Source: Acinetobacter lactucae
GTDB taxonomy: Bacteria; Pseudomonadota; Gammaproteobacteria; Pseudomonadales; Moraxellaceae
Reading direction: 5' to 3'
Length of the DNA: 64,000 nt
Assembly (NCBI RefSeq): GCF_001605885.1
Contig: NZ_LRPE01000036.1
Coordinates: 1 to 64,000 of the forward strand
Shown here: positions 48,710-58,731 of the stretch, piece by piece
Numbering within the stretch: the first letter of the stretch is position 1
How the letters are laid out: every line of letters begins with the position of its first letter
Program-made: the position numbers and the translations under genes
Notes under the pieces: model-generated
The model's database searches: none
Seen by the model: only the letters and a program-made list of their open reading frames with translations
Told to the model about the DNA's origin: nothing

Positions 48710-51172
48710 CTAAATTTGATGAGGGTTCGATAAAGGAAGATCTTTATTTAAATCTTCATCAAATACATCTGTAAGCATGCTGTCGAATCTAATTGCGTTG
48801 TATTGCAATAATTGTTGAGCTTCACTTTCAGAAATAAAACCTTCTTTTATTGCTTGTTCAATATTTTCTTCAAAAGTAAGTCCTGTAAATTTACCTTTGG
48901 ATTCAGCTTTTTTAAACTTATCCCAAAGCGGTTCGAGTGTTCGTAGAATTTGGAAGGTGTGTTCTAAACGACCAGTCACATCATCGGCTTTGGTTGAATA
49001 AAATACGTGATGTTTAAGCTGCTCTCTAAAAGGATGCTCTTGCATCATGAGTTCAGCGACTTGCTGTTTTAACTCATCGTCAGGTTTTGAAATGACTCGA
49101 CCAAATGGGAAGCAGATCCATTTTACAAATGCTGCAGGAAGTTTAGCTGGGAAGTTTTCAAATAATCCCCAAAATGCCTCCTGAATATTCAAGAAAGCTT
49201 TTTGTAGCGCTAATTTAGCGTGAAGTTGTTCAGCTTCAGTTTTTTGTCCGGCTTCATAAAATTTTAAAATCGAAGTAGAAATGAAAAGGTGTGCGTGAAT
49301 GTCAGCCAAGCGACCTGATAACATTTCTTTGCGTTTTAGGTCACCTGCAAGTAAGCCAAGTGACATATCCGAAACAAGTGCGAAGTTGGCACTAAAACGG
49401 TTAATCGTTTTATAGTAACTTGTGGTGAATTGGTCTGCTGACTGAGGCGCATCGCTTGAGCCACCTGTCCAACCGTAAGCAAATGATCTAGCACCGCGGT
49501 TAAAGGTATAAGCTAAATGTTTAAATAACAAATCATCGAATTTTTTGACTGAATTATTCTTATCTTCAGATTGAAGGAGTTGTAACTCTTCAAATAGATA
49601 AGGATGACAACGCATTGAGCCTTGACCAAAAATCATCAATGAACGGGTCAAAATATTTGCACCTTCTACCGTAATAGCAATTGGAATTGCTTGATAGGTA
49701 AGGGCAAGGAAATTACGTGGCCCAAGTTGAATTGCACGTCCTCCAGCAATATCCATTCCGTGATTGACCACTTTACGCATCGTTTCAGTTGCATAATATT
49801 TTGCCATGGCAGTCATCACGGCAGGTGTTCCACCTTGGTTTAGGCCACATGTCACTAAATAGCGGAATGCTTCAAGCATATAGGCATCGCTGGCAATTTC
49901 ACTGGTTGCTTCTTGTACGCCTTCAAATTTACCTACTGAAATATTGAATTGTTGACGAATTTTCGCAAAAGCACCAACGGTTAAATAGCTCATTTCACCT
50001 GCTGCTGTTGCTAAAGCTGGAAGGGAAATACCACGGCCAACGCCTAAGCATTCCATGAGCATACGCCAGCCTTTACCGGCATTTTCTTGACCACCAATAA
50101 TCCAATCGATAGGAATGAAAACATCTTCACCCTCTACTGTTCCATTCATAAATGGAGAGCCCGGATAATGACGTGCTCCTATTTTTACACCTGCATGACT
50201 GGCAGGAATGAGGGCACAGGTAATACCGTACTCTGTTTTATTTTTATCGCCGAGTAAGCCTTCTGGGTCATAAAGTTTAAATGCAAGACCAACAACGGTG
50301 GCAATTGGCGCAAGCGTAATCCAGCGTTTAGAGAAATTCATTCGTAGCCCAAGAACTTGAGCACCTTCATATTCGCCATAGCAAACAACACCCGAATCTG
50401 GAATCGCGCCTGCATCTGAACCTGCTTCTGGACTGGTTAAACCAAAGCATGGGATCTCTTCACCTTTAGCAAGGCCTGGTAAATATTGCTGTTTTTGTGC
50501 ATCGGTACCGTAGTGCATGAGTAGCTCACCCGGTCCTAATGAGTTTGGAACCATACAACTCACAGCTGTGGTGAGTGAGCGGGAAGCAATTTTGCTCATA
50601 ATACGGCTTTGGGCAAATGAGCTAAATTCTTTACCCCCAAAAGACTTTGGAATAATGAGACCTAAAAAACCTTTATCTTTAATAAATTGCCAAACTTCTG
50701 GTGGTAGATCTTTTAAGTGATGATGAATTTCCCACTCATCTAGCATGCTACAAAGGAGCTCAACTTCATTGTCGATAAAACGTTGTTCTTCTGCTGACAA
50801 CGTTGGGTAGGGATATTTTTCAAATTGTGACCAATCGGGTGCCCCCATAAATAATTCTTTTTCCCACCAACTGGTACCTGCCTCTAAAGCCTCTTGTTCA
50901 GTCGTACTGATGCTCGGCATTGAGTTTGCTAAGGTTTTATATGCAGGTTTGGTAATCAGGTTAAAGCGTAATGGTGCAAATAAAATAATAATACTAAGGG
51001 CAATGAGAGGAATACCTAAAATAAGAGCCCATGGCGTTAATAGGAGTGCAGTAAATATTGCTACAGCAATCGTAATAACACTGCCAATGGTTCTGTTTAG
51101 ATTAAAAAAGAAAATTGCCCATATTGCAAAAAGCTGAATGACAATGCTTAAAACAAAGAGTAGGAAAATCAT
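48710..51172 (-). CDS. fadE: Acyl-CoA dehydrogenase, FadE type
   Basis: Introduces the trans-2 double bond of acyl-CoA in beta-oxidation. It is 820 residues, the large FadE size, with two N-terminal hydrophobic segments (about residues 1-70) that suggest membrane association. The core has GLTSPEAGSDAGAIPDSG (FAD/substrate region), AFRYLVTCGLNQGG and the C-terminal catalytic segment EGANILTRSLMIFGQGSMR. GGAG lies 6 bases before the ATG. Expression is probably controlled by a fatty-acid regulator, which is not visible here. Confidence 0.93.
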   Translation of the reverse strand: MIFLLFVLSIVIQLFAIWAIFFFNLNRTIGSVITIAVAIFTALLLTPWALILGIPLIALSIIILFAPLRFNLITKPAYKTLANSMPSISTTEQEALEAGTSWWEKELFMGAPDWSQFEKYPYPTLSAEEQRFIDNEVELLCSMLDEWEIHHHLKDLPPEVWQFIKDKGFLGLIIPKSFGGKEFSSFAQSRIMSKIASRSLTTAVSCMVPNSLGPGELLMHYGTDAQKQQYLPGLAKGEEIPCFGLTSPEAGSDAGAIPDSGVVCYGEYEGAQVLGLRMNFSKRWITLAPIATVVGLAFKLYDPEGLLGDKNKTEYGITCALIPASHAGVKIGARHYPGSPFMNGTVEGEDVFIPIDWIIGGQENAGKGWRMLMECLGVGRGISLPALATAAGEMSYLTVGAFAKIRQQFNISVGKFEGVQEATSEIASDAYMLEAFRYLVTCGLNQGGTPAVMTAMAKYYATETMRKVVNHGMDIAGGRAIQLGPRNFLALTYQAIPIAITVEGANILTRSLMIFGQGSMRCHPYLFEELQLLQSEDKNNSVKKFDDLLFKHLAYTFNRGARSFAYGWTGGSSDAPQSADQFTTSYYKTINRFSANFALVSDMSLGLLAGDLKRKEMLSGRLADIHAHLFISTSILKFYEAGQKTEAEQLHAKLALQKAFLNIQEAFWGLFENFPAKLPAAFVKWICFPFGRVISKPDDELKQQVAELMMQEHPFREQLKHHVFYSTKADDVTGRLEHTFQILRTLEPLWDKFKKAESKGKFTGLTFEENIEQAIKEGFISESEAQQLLQYNAIRFDSMLTDVFDEDLNKDLPLSNPHQI

Positions 51173-51410
51173 ACTTGCTCCTTGCTAGATAAGCCCTCAA
51201 GTTAGAAGTTGCGAAAAAGCGAGGAGAGATTTAAGGCTTAACTAGCTAATTTTTAATGCTGTTTGAATTTAATTTTTTATGTCGCAATTGATGTATATGC
51301 TAGAGCAGGGATATATCGTACTTTTAGGTATAAGATATTTTTAAGTGAAAGTGTAATGGCTTGTTTTATCGATTTGTCAAGAAATGTTATTGATTTTCTT
51401 ATACAAATAA

Positions 51411-51435
51411 AAAGCCCTCTGAACTAGAGGGCTTT
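51411..51435 (-). terminator. Terminator of lipA
   Basis: 10-bp stem AAAGCCCTCT/AGAGGGCTTT with a 5-base loop, 16 bases past the stop. Confidence 0.85.
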
Positions 51436-51450
51436 CATTGATTTGAATTT

Positions 51451-52464
51451 TTAAGCTTCGACAACTTGAACGGCAATTTTTTTAGCTGGATCTACTTTAC
51501 GACGAACTTCTGGTACTGGTTCACCGTGGTATTGACGATCAGCAAAATAACTTGAGCGAACCATTGGTGCAGACCAAATATTTCTAAAGCCAAGTTTACG
51601 GCCATGCTCTGCATAACGTTCGAACTCTTCTGGCGTTACAAAGCGGTCAATTGGTGCATGTTGTTTAGATGGCTGTAAATATTGACCAATAGTCACATAG
51701 TCAACATCGTGAGCACGTAAGTCATCAAGCAAGGCAATAACTTCTTCTTCAGTTTCACCAATACCCACCATCAAACCACATTTTGTTGGAATGTCTGGGC
51801 AATATTCTTTAAACATTTTTAATAAGTTTAAAGAATGTTGATAGTCTGAACCTGGACGCATTGCTTTATAAAGGCGCGGTACAGTCTCGATGTTGTGGTT
51901 AAATACGTCTGGCGGACATTCAGTCATAATGCGTAAAGCAATATCCATACGTCCGCGGAAATCTGGTACCAAAATCTCAAGCAATGTATTTGGGCTTAGT
52001 GCACGAGCTTCTTTGATACAGTCCACAAAGTGTTGTGCACCACCATCAAGTAAGTCATCACGGTCAACCGAAGTAATTACTGCATACTTAAGTTTAAGAT
52101 TAGCAATTGTCTCTGCCATGTGACGAGGTTCATCTGCATCGAGTGCATTTGGACGACCATGTGCTACATCACAGAAAGGGCAACGACGTGTACAAATATC
52201 ACCCATGATCATGAATGTTGCTGTACCACCACCAAAACATTCTGGCAGGTTTGGACAAGCAGCTTCTTCACAAACGGTATGGAGTTTTTGAGCACGTAAA
52301 GTGGTTTTAATACGCTGAACTTCTTCTGGTGCCGTCATCTTGACACGAATCCAGTCAGGTTTACGCGGCACTTCAACCGTAGGTACAACTTTTACAGGAA
52401 TTCTTGCGACTTTTTCTGCGCCACGAAGTTTTACACCCTGTTCAGGTTTACGGTGTTCTGACAT
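51451..52464 (-). CDS. lipA: Lipoyl synthase
   Basis: Radical SAM enzyme that inserts two sulfurs into octanoyl-E2 subunits. The protein starts [10 protein letters not shown] at 52464, 337 residues, with GGAAAAG about 8 bases before; the GTG at 52479 is less likely. Both clusters are present: auxiliary [13 protein letters not shown] and radical [12 protein letters not shown] (CxxxCxxC with Arg-rich spacing). RSSYFA near the C-terminus is also typical. It diverges from sthA. lipB is not in the window. Confidence 0.97.
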   Translation of the reverse strand: MSEHRKPEQGVKLRGAEKVARIPVKVVPTVEVPRKPDWIRVKMTAPEEVQRIKTTLRAQKLHTVCEEAACPNLPECFGGGTATFMIMGDICTRRCPFCDVAHGRPNALDADEPRHMAETIANLKLKYAVITSVDRDDLLDGGAQHFVDCIKEARALSPNTLLEILVPDFRGRMDIALRIMTECPPDVFNHNIETVPRLYKAMRPGSDYQHSLNLLKMFKEYCPDIPTKCGLMVGIGETEEEVIALLDDLRAHDVDYVTIGQYLQPSKQHAPIDRFVTPEEFERYAEHGRKLGFRNIWSAPMVRSSYFADRQYHGEPVPEVRRKVDPAKKIAVQVVEA

Positions 52465-52660
52465 ATTTAACTTTTCCACTCGTTTATAGAGACATTGACA
52501 TTGTATTATAGCGAACTTCTGCAGTTAATAGCGGAAAATAACTATTCATATAATAAATGTGGTTATTCAGAAATATAGGGTTGAGAAATACATAAATTCA
52601 CCGCATATTAGCCATAATTTATTATAAAATATGGTCATTCAAGTGAGGAAGGAGCTTTCA

Positions 52661-54073
52661 ATGCCACGTAAAAAAGAGGTCGTTAGTGGGAATTTCGTTA
52701 AATACGATGCGGTAGTTCTCGGTTCTGGACCTGCAGGTGAAGGCGCGGCAATGAAGCTTGCAAAAGCGGGTAAGCGTGTTGCAATTGTAGATGTACGTGA
52801 TCAACTCGGTGGTAACTGTGCACACGTAGGTACTATTCCAAGTAAAGCATTGCGTCAAACAGTTTCTAGTATTATTCGCTACCAGCGTGATCCAATGTTT
52901 CAAAAAGTAGGTGAATGGAAACAATTCACCATGAAACAGGTGTTGCGTAATGCACATAAAGTAATTCAACAACAGGTTGATACGCACACACGTTTTTACG
53001 ATCGCAACAAAATCGGCGTATTTCATGGCCGTGCATATATTCAAGATAAAAATACAGTTTTAGTTTTTAGCCATGAAGGCATTAAAGAAACCATTATTTG
53101 TAAACAAATCGTGATTGCGACAGGTAGCCGTCCTTATCATCCGCAAGGTCTAGACTTTGATCACCCTCGCGTATTCGATTCGGACAAAATCCTTGATCTT
53201 GATTACTCAATTCAAAAAATCATTATTTACGGCGCAGGCGTTATTGGCTGTGAATATGCCTCAATCTTTATTGGTCTAGATCATAAAGTTGACTTGATCA
53301 ATACTCAGCAAAAACTCTTAAGCTATTTAGATGATGAAATTGCTGATGCTTTGTCTTATCACTTACGTGAACAAGGTGTATTAATTCGCCACAATGAACA
53401 AATGGATCACCTAGAAACGTTTGATGACCATGTTGTGTTGCATCTACAAAGTGGTAAAAAGATTAAAGCCGATGCGATTCTTTGGTGTAACGGTCGTTCA
53501 GGAAACACAGAAGGTTTAGGTCTTGAGAACGTTGGCTTAGTTCCAAACAACCGCGGTCAGCTTTCAGTAAATGATCAGTACCAAACCGAAGTTGAAAATA
53601 TCTATGCTGCTGGTGACGTGATTGGTTGGCCATCACTTGCTTCTGCTGCTTATGACCAAGGGCGTTGTGCGGGTGCAAACATGAGTGGTGAAGACGCGAA
53701 GCCAGTACGTGATATCCCGACGGGTATCTATACCATTCCGGAAATCTCATCAATTGGTAAAAATGAACAGGAATTAACGGAAGAGAAAATTCCGTATGAA
53801 GTGGGTCAAGCTTCTTTCCGTCATTTGGCTCGTGCACAAATTACTGGTGATACAGTAGGTGAGTTAAAAATTCTTTTCCATCGCGACACTATGGAAATTT
53901 TGGGTATTCACTGTTTTGGTAATAATGCTGCCGAAATTATCCACATTGGGCAAGCAGTTATGCACAGTCCAAACAATACTCTGAAATATTTCGTTGAAAC
54001 GACCTTTAACTACCCAACAATGGCTGAAGCATACCGTGTAGCTGCACTTAATGGTATGAACCGTTTGTTTTGA
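52661..54073 (+). CDS. sthA: Soluble pyridine nucleotide transhydrogenase
   Basis: FAD-containing enzyme that moves hydride between NADPH and NAD to balance the two pools. It is 470 residues from the ATG at 52661, which follows AGGAAGGAG. FAD binding [20 protein letters not shown] is followed by [16 protein letters not shown], where the second cysteine of the lipoamide dehydrogenase disulfide is replaced by Thr, the mark of Sth[16 protein letters not shown] binds NAD(P), and [20 protein letters not shown] is the C-terminal FAD block. Confidence 0.96.
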   Translation: MPRKKEVVSGNFVKYDAVVLGSGPAGEGAAMKLAKAGKRVAIVDVRDQLGGNCAHVGTIPSKALRQTVSSIIRYQRDPMFQKVGEWKQFTMKQVLRNAHKVIQQQVDTHTRFYDRNKIGVFHGRAYIQDKNTVLVFSHEGIKETIICKQIVIATGSRPYHPQGLDFDHPRVFDSDKILDLDYSIQKIIIYGAGVIGCEYASIFIGLDHKVDLINTQQKLLSYLDDEIADALSYHLREQGVLIRHNEQMDHLETFDDHVVLHLQSGKKIKADAILWCNGRSGNTEGLGLENVGLVPNNRGQLSVNDQYQTEVENIYAAGDVIGWPSLASAAYDQGRCAGANMSGEDAKPVRDIPTGIYTIPEISSIGKNEQELTEEKIPYEVGQASFRHLARAQITGDTVGELKILFHRDTMEILGIHCFGNNAAEIIHIGQAVMHSPNNTLKYFVETTFNYPTMAEAYRVAALNGMNRLF

Positions 54074-54092
54074 TTTTAAATAAGTTTTCCAT

Positions 54093-54122
54093 AAAAAAGC
54101 CCGCAAACTTGCGGGCTTTTTT
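54093..54122 (+). terminator. Terminator of sthA
   Basis: 13-bp stem AAAAAAGCCCGCA/TGCGGGCTTTTTT with a 4-base loop. Confidence 0.9.
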
Positions 54123-54192
54123 ATTTTCATTAGACCATAGGTTTTTTATATTTTTATGACAATTCACAGTATGCGTCTGACTGCTTAGATTT

Positions 54193-54327
54193 CTAGTGGG
54201 CACAAAATGCTTGATTAAAATATACAAATAAATCAGGAGTTTGTTTCCATAAAATGATTGAACAGGCCAGCAGGGTAATCACGAGCAAAGTCATAATTGT
54301 TTTCAAAAGTAAGGCATTATACGTCAT
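54193..54327 (-). CDS. Small single-span membrane protein (44 residues) overlapping the MFS gene
   Basis: An ATG at 54327 lies inside the last four codons of the upstream MFS transporter gene and opens a 45-codon frame, too short for routine gene calling, reading MTYNALLLKTIMTLLVITLL and ACSIILWKQTPDLFVYFNQA and FCAH. The central stretch (about residues 10-30) is a good membrane helix. The start/stop overlap fits coupled translation. The role is unknown; such partners can stabilise or modulate a transporter. Conservation in relatives would decide whether it is real. Confidence 0.55.
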   Translation of the reverse strand: MTYNALLLKTIMTLLVITLLACSIILWKQTPDLFVYFNQAFCAH

Positions 54328-55531
54328 GAATAACAGCCTCCTCATTTACAAAGAAATGTACGATTACCCCTAATATACTCAAAGCTATTGAACATAGCCA
54401 AATCGCATTGTAATTACCTGTTAAGTCATGGTTAACACCGCCGAGCCAACCGCCAAAGAAAGAGCCGACTTGATGAGTGAAAAACACAATACCACTGAGC
54501 ATTGAAAGGTATTTAACGCCAAACATATTTGCCACAATGCCATTTGTAAGAGGAACTGTAGAGAGCCATAATAGCCCCATAATGACGCCAAAAGCATATA
54601 CCGTATAAGTGCTTAGAGGTAATAGTAAAAAGGCGATGATTGCGATGCCACGGCTACCGTAAAGTGCCATTAATAATTTAGGTTTTGAGAATCGATCTCC
54701 CAGCCAACCTGCTCCATAAGTTCCCACAATATTAAATAACCCAACTAAAGCAAGAAATACAGTACCAGTAGCTGCATCAAAGCCGTGGTCAATTAAATAG
54801 CCAGGTAAATGCACACCCAAGAACACAACTTGGAATCCACATACTAAAAAGCCTAAAGCTAACCACCAGAAGGGCTTATGTTTTCTGGCAATATTCAGTA
54901 CTTGTTTAAAGGTGAGCTGAGGTTGTGCAATTGCTTTTGGTGTTTGAGTGCTAGAGCCTTTTAACATCCAAGCCAAGGGAATGATAAGAGCAATTAATAA
55001 CGCACTTACCATTAAAGCTGCTGACCATCCCACTGTTTTAAGTAAGAGGAGAGTGGAAGGCAGCATAATAAACTGACCAAAAGAGCCTGCTGCACTAGCA
55101 ATACCCATTGCCATACTTCTTTTTTCTGGAGGAGCAGCTCGGCCTACTGCACTAAGTAATACCGTGAAAGAAGTTGCTGATAAAGCCAAACCAATAATAA
55201 GACCTAGGCTCAAATTCAAAATGAGTACACTTGAGCTAAAAGCCATTAAGAGTAAACCTAGGGTATAAAGTAGTCCGCCAACAGCAACTACAATTCTGCT
55301 GCCATACTTATCTGCGATTGCTCCAGTAAAAGGTTGAACCGCACCCCAGATTAGATTTTGCATGGCGATTGCTAGACTAAAAACATGTTGTCCCCAGCCA
55401 AACTCATGGCTCATGGGTACAAGGTAAAGACCGAAACCATGTCGTACACCTAATGAAAGTGCCAGAATAATTGCACTGCCAATCAGCATGTAGATGAGTG
55501 ACTGAGAAAATTGATTACCAGTTTTAGTCAT
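54317..55531 (-). CDS. Major facilitator superfamily transporter
   Basis: A 404-residue protein with 12 predicted membrane helices. Motif A GAIADKYGSRIVV lies between helices 2 and 3 (about residues 66-80) and its repeat GWLGDRFSKPKLL between 8 and 9. The overall pattern (SLGVRHGFGLYLVPMSHEFGW) resembles MFS carriers for monocarboxylates or aromatic acids; the substrate is not deducible. It is followed by a coupled small ORF at 54193-54327. It is separate from narK. Confidence 0.85.
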   Translation of the reverse strand: MTKTGNQFSQSLIYMLIGSAIILALSLGVRHGFGLYLVPMSHEFGWGQHVFSLAIAMQNLIWGAVQPFTGAIADKYGSRIVVAVGGLLYTLGLLLMAFSSSVLILNLSLGLIIGLALSATSFTVLLSAVGRAAPPEKRSMAMGIASAAGSFGQFIMLPSTLLLLKTVGWSAALMVSALLIALIIPLAWMLKGSSTQTPKAIAQPQLTFKQVLNIARKHKPFWWLALGFLVCGFQVVFLGVHLPGYLIDHGFDAATGTVFLALVGLFNIVGTYGAGWLGDRFSKPKLLMALYGSRGIAIIAFLLLPLSTYTVYAFGVIMGLLWLSTVPLTNGIVANMFGVKYLSMLSGIVFFTHQVGSFFGGWLGGVNHDLTGNYNAIWLCSIALSILGVIVHFFVNEEAVIHDV

Positions 55532-55702
55532 GAGTAATGGAAAATTATAATAATATGATCATTTATTGTAGAAGATATATCGAACAATATCGATATAGCT
55601 GAGGGAATATTTAAGCAAAATTAAAAAGTTCTTAAGACATATATTGCGTTATAAGGACTGTAAAGAAGCAGATATCATTTTGATCTCTGCTTCTTGTAGA
55701 AA

Positions 55703-57049
55703 TTAAGCTGCAGAATTACGTTCAAGTAATGCTTGTTCAAAAAGGACTTGTTCCTTTTCTTTATGTTCAGTCGTGAATCGAATTAGAATTACGCTACAGC
55801 CAGCTACGATAACTAATCCACCTAAAATAAATAAACAGGTTTGAATATCTAGTACACCTTTTAATAAGAAGCCTGCTGCAACAGCACCAACGTTACCACC
55901 CGCACCAATAATGCCTGCAACACCACCTAATGCATTACGATCAATAAATGGTACGAGAGCATATGTCGCACCACAAGCCATGTGAGTAAACAGTGCAAAA
56001 ATCGTCATGGAAATAATTGCAAGGGTAACCACATTCATTTGAGAGAAGAGTATTAAGAACAAACCTTCACCCAAAATCATAAGCACCAGTACTTTAGTGC
56101 GGCCATCCAACCCTTTTTTGAGTGCGACTTTATCAGAAATAATACCGCCAAGTGCACGAGCAAATAATGCAAGAAGACCAAATATTCCTGCAGTTAGACC
56201 AGCAGTTTTTAAATCCATTTTGAAATGATCAACATAATACATAGCTGCAACGTTATGGATAAAAATTTCGATTCCGAAACATGCTCCGTAAGCCACAAAT
56301 AAAATCCAGACACGGTAGTTACGCGCAGCTTGCATTAAAATTGCCATGCCACCTTTTTTACCACTACCAACTTCAATGCCTTGCGCGCGAACTTCTTTAA
56401 AGTTTCCTTGAGGGCAGTCTTGGGTGAGTTTCCAGTAAAGAATACCCACAATGACCATCATGATGCCTGGTACGATTAATGCAACACGCCAGCCCATAGT
56501 TTGCTCGACACCGAACATGACAATTGCACCGAGTAATAAAGGCATGAGAGCTTGGGTTGCACCGCCACCAGCGTTACCCCAACCAGCAGCAGCTGCATTT
56601 GCTGTGCCTACAACATTAGGCGCAAACATAATGCTTGTGTGATATTGCGTAATTACAAAGCTTGCACCAATTGCACCAATAAGTAAGCGGAAAAAAAGGA
56701 AAGACTCATAACTATTTGCAGCTGCTACACCAAATACTGGAATACTACCTAATAGTAATAGTGCAGTGTAGGTGATGCGTGGACCATATTTATCACAAAG
56801 TGGACCGACGGCAAGTCGTACTAAAATCGTAATCGCAACGGCAGCAATATTAATGTTAGCAATTTGATCTTTGGTTAAGCCGAACTCACCTTTAATCACT
56901 GGCATGAGTGGAGCGCAGGCAAACCATGCGAAGAAGCACACAAAGAATGCGAGCCATGTCATATGGAAGGCACGCATCGCTGGAGTAGAAAAACTGAATA
57001 ATTTAATCTCAGTTGCTTTTTTTGCATCTAGATTGATATTTGAAGACAT
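55703..57049 (-). CDS. narK: Nitrate/nitrite MFS transporter (NarK/NasA type)
   Basis: Moves nitrate and/or nitrite across the inner membrane. It has 448 residues from the ATG at 57049 (upstream GGGGGA as ribosome binding site) and 12 helices, with the nitrate signature GWGNAGGGATQALMPLL (about residues 155-175) and a second Gly-rich motif GGVAGIIGAGGNVGAV. The substrate-binding Arg is visible in FFRLLIGAIGAS. Acinetobacter are strict aerobes, so the role is probably nitrate assimilation; a nas-type role fits the leader hairpins upstream. The assimilatory reductases are not in this window. Confidence 0.93.
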   Translation of the reverse strand: MSSNINLDAKKATEIKLFSFSTPAMRAFHMTWLAFFVCFFAWFACAPLMPVIKGEFGLTKDQIANINIAAVAITILVRLAVGPLCDKYGPRITYTALLLLGSIPVFGVAAANSYESFLFFRLLIGAIGASFVITQYHTSIMFAPNVVGTANAAAAGWGNAGGGATQALMPLLLGAIVMFGVEQTMGWRVALIVPGIMMVIVGILYWKLTQDCPQGNFKEVRAQGIEVGSGKKGGMAILMQAARNYRVWILFVAYGACFGIEIFIHNVAAMYYVDHFKMDLKTAGLTAGIFGLLALFARALGGIISDKVALKKGLDGRTKVLVLMILGEGLFLILFSQMNVVTLAIISMTIFALFTHMACGATYALVPFIDRNALGGVAGIIGAGGNVGAVAAGFLLKGVLDIQTCLFILGGLVIVAGCSVILIRFTTEHKEKEQVLFEQALLERNSAA

Positions 57050-57083
57050 ACGCCGTCCCCCTGAACTGAACGAAATTTTAATT

Positions 57084-57171
57084 TGCATGGCAAGTTATTG
57101 CCTATCTGCATACCGATCAGAGCGGACATCATTGGCCGTCTTGGTTTATTCATTGAATCAACGTTGACTCA
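57084..57171 (-). promoter_or_regulatory. Tandem hexaloop hairpins and terminator-like hairpin in the narK leader
   Basis: Transcribed toward narK: hairpin P1 (57154-57171) is TGAGTC-AACGTT-GATTCA; P2 (57123-57138) has stem CGGCC/GTCCG (one mismatch) around loop AATGAT. Both loops have six bases with A first and G fourth, the pattern of RNA bound by ANTAR antiterminators such as NasR/NasT. A third hairpin (TGCA/GGCAA with TTGCC/TGCA, 57084-57110) sits before the start codon, but its T-tract is weak. Confidence 0.5.
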
Positions 57172-57404
57172 TCTTGCTATGAATAAAGCAAAGCTTGTGC
57201 CAAAAAAATAATTTTACTAAAAAGAAAAAATTAGTGTTTAATTTTCCTAATTTAGTTTCTCTATCTAAAAATTGGATACAAAAACAAAATTGGAGAATAA
57301 GAAAGGGCGAAAGTTAAATTTATCTATATTGTTATTAAAAAATGCTCATTTTTTTAGCATTTTGATTTAAAAAGAAGCAAAGTGTAGATGAGCTCAGATT
57401 AAAA
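57172..57404. other. AT-rich spacer upstream of the narK leader
   Basis: About 230 AT-rich bases between the OmpW-like gene terminator and the narK leader hairpins. It presumably holds the narK promoter; I could not single out one by eye, and no open frame was seen. Confidence 0.4.
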
Positions 57405-57440
57405 AAAGCTATAAAAACGTGCATAAGTTTTTATAGCTTT
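57405..57440 (-). terminator. Terminator of the OmpW-like gene
   Basis: Perfect 14-bp stem AAAGCTATAAAAAC/GTTTTTATAGCTTT with an 8-base loop, 15 bases past the stop, followed on the minus strand by a T-run. Confidence 0.85.
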
Positions 57441-57454
57441 GCGTGAAACAAAAG

Positions 57455-58525
57455 TTAGAAGCGGTAACCGATTCCTGCATAACCTAAAATTGGATTAATT
57501 TCGATATCTGCTTTTGCATTAATTAATTCACCATATTTAGCATCATTGACTGTAATGGTTGTATCTGTTTTTAGGTGGGCATAAGAGACAGAACCAACGG
57601 CATACCATTTATCATTGAAGTCATAAGTAAAACCTAAAGTTGCAACAGGTGCAATTGCATCTGAAGCCTCAAGGTCTACTTTAGGATCACCAGAACTAGT
57701 TTTTCTTTCTAAAGCAGCACCAGATTTACCATCTTTAATATTTACAATCATATGACCAGCACTGACTAAATCATTTTCAATTTCAGGATTCATTTCTAAT
57801 TCACTGAAATAGGCATACATCACGCCTAGTCCAACATAGGGTCTAAATTTATTTACGCCAGTTTTGCCAAAGTGATATTGTAATTCAAACGCTGGCGTCC
57901 AAGCTCGAGCTGATGCCGCACTTCCATGGGCTTCAAGATCAGTAATAAAAATATTATTTTCAAGTTCCATCGAACCAAGAATTCCACCAGCAGGTTTTGC
58001 AGTAGCAGAAAAAGGTGCATAAATCTTACCTTTACCTTGTAGATCGACTTTAGGTGGAATCCCTGCTTTTACTTCTAATGAAACATTATCTGTAAAAAAG
58101 TAATTTGTCATGAGACCCAGGGTAGTTACATCATCTGCTTCTAAACCTGTATTCTGAGCTTCCCATTGACTCAAACCGCGAATTTCAGCTGTTCCACTTA
58201 ACCATGCCGGAATAGTATCAGTACCTAAACCAATAACATCAATAAGTTCTTCAAGAACGACATTACTGTTACTGTCTGAAATATTGTCTTGAATAGTTTT
58301 TACTTTAATATCTCCAACCTTAGATTGCTCATTTTCTTTAACTGAAGTGTTAATTCTAAAAGGCTGAGCATTACCAGTTGGTTTGACATATAAAGGACCA
58401 GCAGAGACTGAAAAACGTTTGAAGCCATCTCCATCTTTTAAACTAAAGTATGGAGAAGCGGCGGAAGTGACTGTTGGCAGAGCAAAAAGGGCAGCTGTCA
58501 TACAAAATAATGACTTTTTCATCAT
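57455..58525 (-). CDS. OmpW family outer membrane protein, enlarged
   Basis: A 356-residue secreted beta-barrel protein. The signal peptide ends near TSA-ASPYF. Features of OmpW: FSVSAGPLYVKP at the N-terminus, DDVTTLGLMTNYFFTDNVSLEVKAG, KFRPYVGLGVMYAYFS and the C-terminal GYAGIGYRF with final Phe. Typical OmpW proteins have about 210 residues; this one has extra loops of about 45-115 (low complexity, SNSNV) and 240-285. Role probably uptake or resistance to small hydrophobic solutes. It is next to narK but in a separate transcript. Confidence 0.85.
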   Translation of the reverse strand: MMKKSLFCMTAALFALPTVTSAASPYFSLKDGDGFKRFSVSAGPLYVKPTGNAQPFRINTSVKENEQSKVGDIKVKTIQDNISDSNSNVVLEELIDVIGLGTDTIPAWLSGTAEIRGLSQWEAQNTGLEADDVTTLGLMTNYFFTDNVSLEVKAGIPPKVDLQGKGKIYAPFSATAKPAGGILGSMELENNIFITDLEAHGSAASARAWTPAFELQYHFGKTGVNKFRPYVGLGVMYAYFSELEMNPEIENDLVSAGHMIVNIKDGKSGAALERKTSSGDPKVDLEASDAIAPVATLGFTYDFNDKWYAVGSVSYAHLKTDTTITVNDAKYGELINAKADIEINPILGYAGIGYRF

Positions 58526-58688
58526 AAAAGGACTCCATGTCCGACATTTGTTTACTGATTTTTATTGAGCCCACCATACCGTGTTTTTTTGAATAGATTG
58601 TGTATTAAAAATTAATAATTGTAATTTTTTTGAAATATTTGTTTATATTTAGAAAGATTTATTAATAAAAAGTACATAATAAATAATG

Positions 58689-58711
58689 AAAGGCTACACA
58701 AAGTAGCCTTT
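58689..58711 (-). terminator. Terminator of map
   Basis: 9-bp stem AAAGGCTAC/GTAGCCTTT with a 5-base loop, just after the map stop codon. Confidence 0.75.
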
Positions 58712-58731
58712 TATTTAAGTTTATTAAAATA

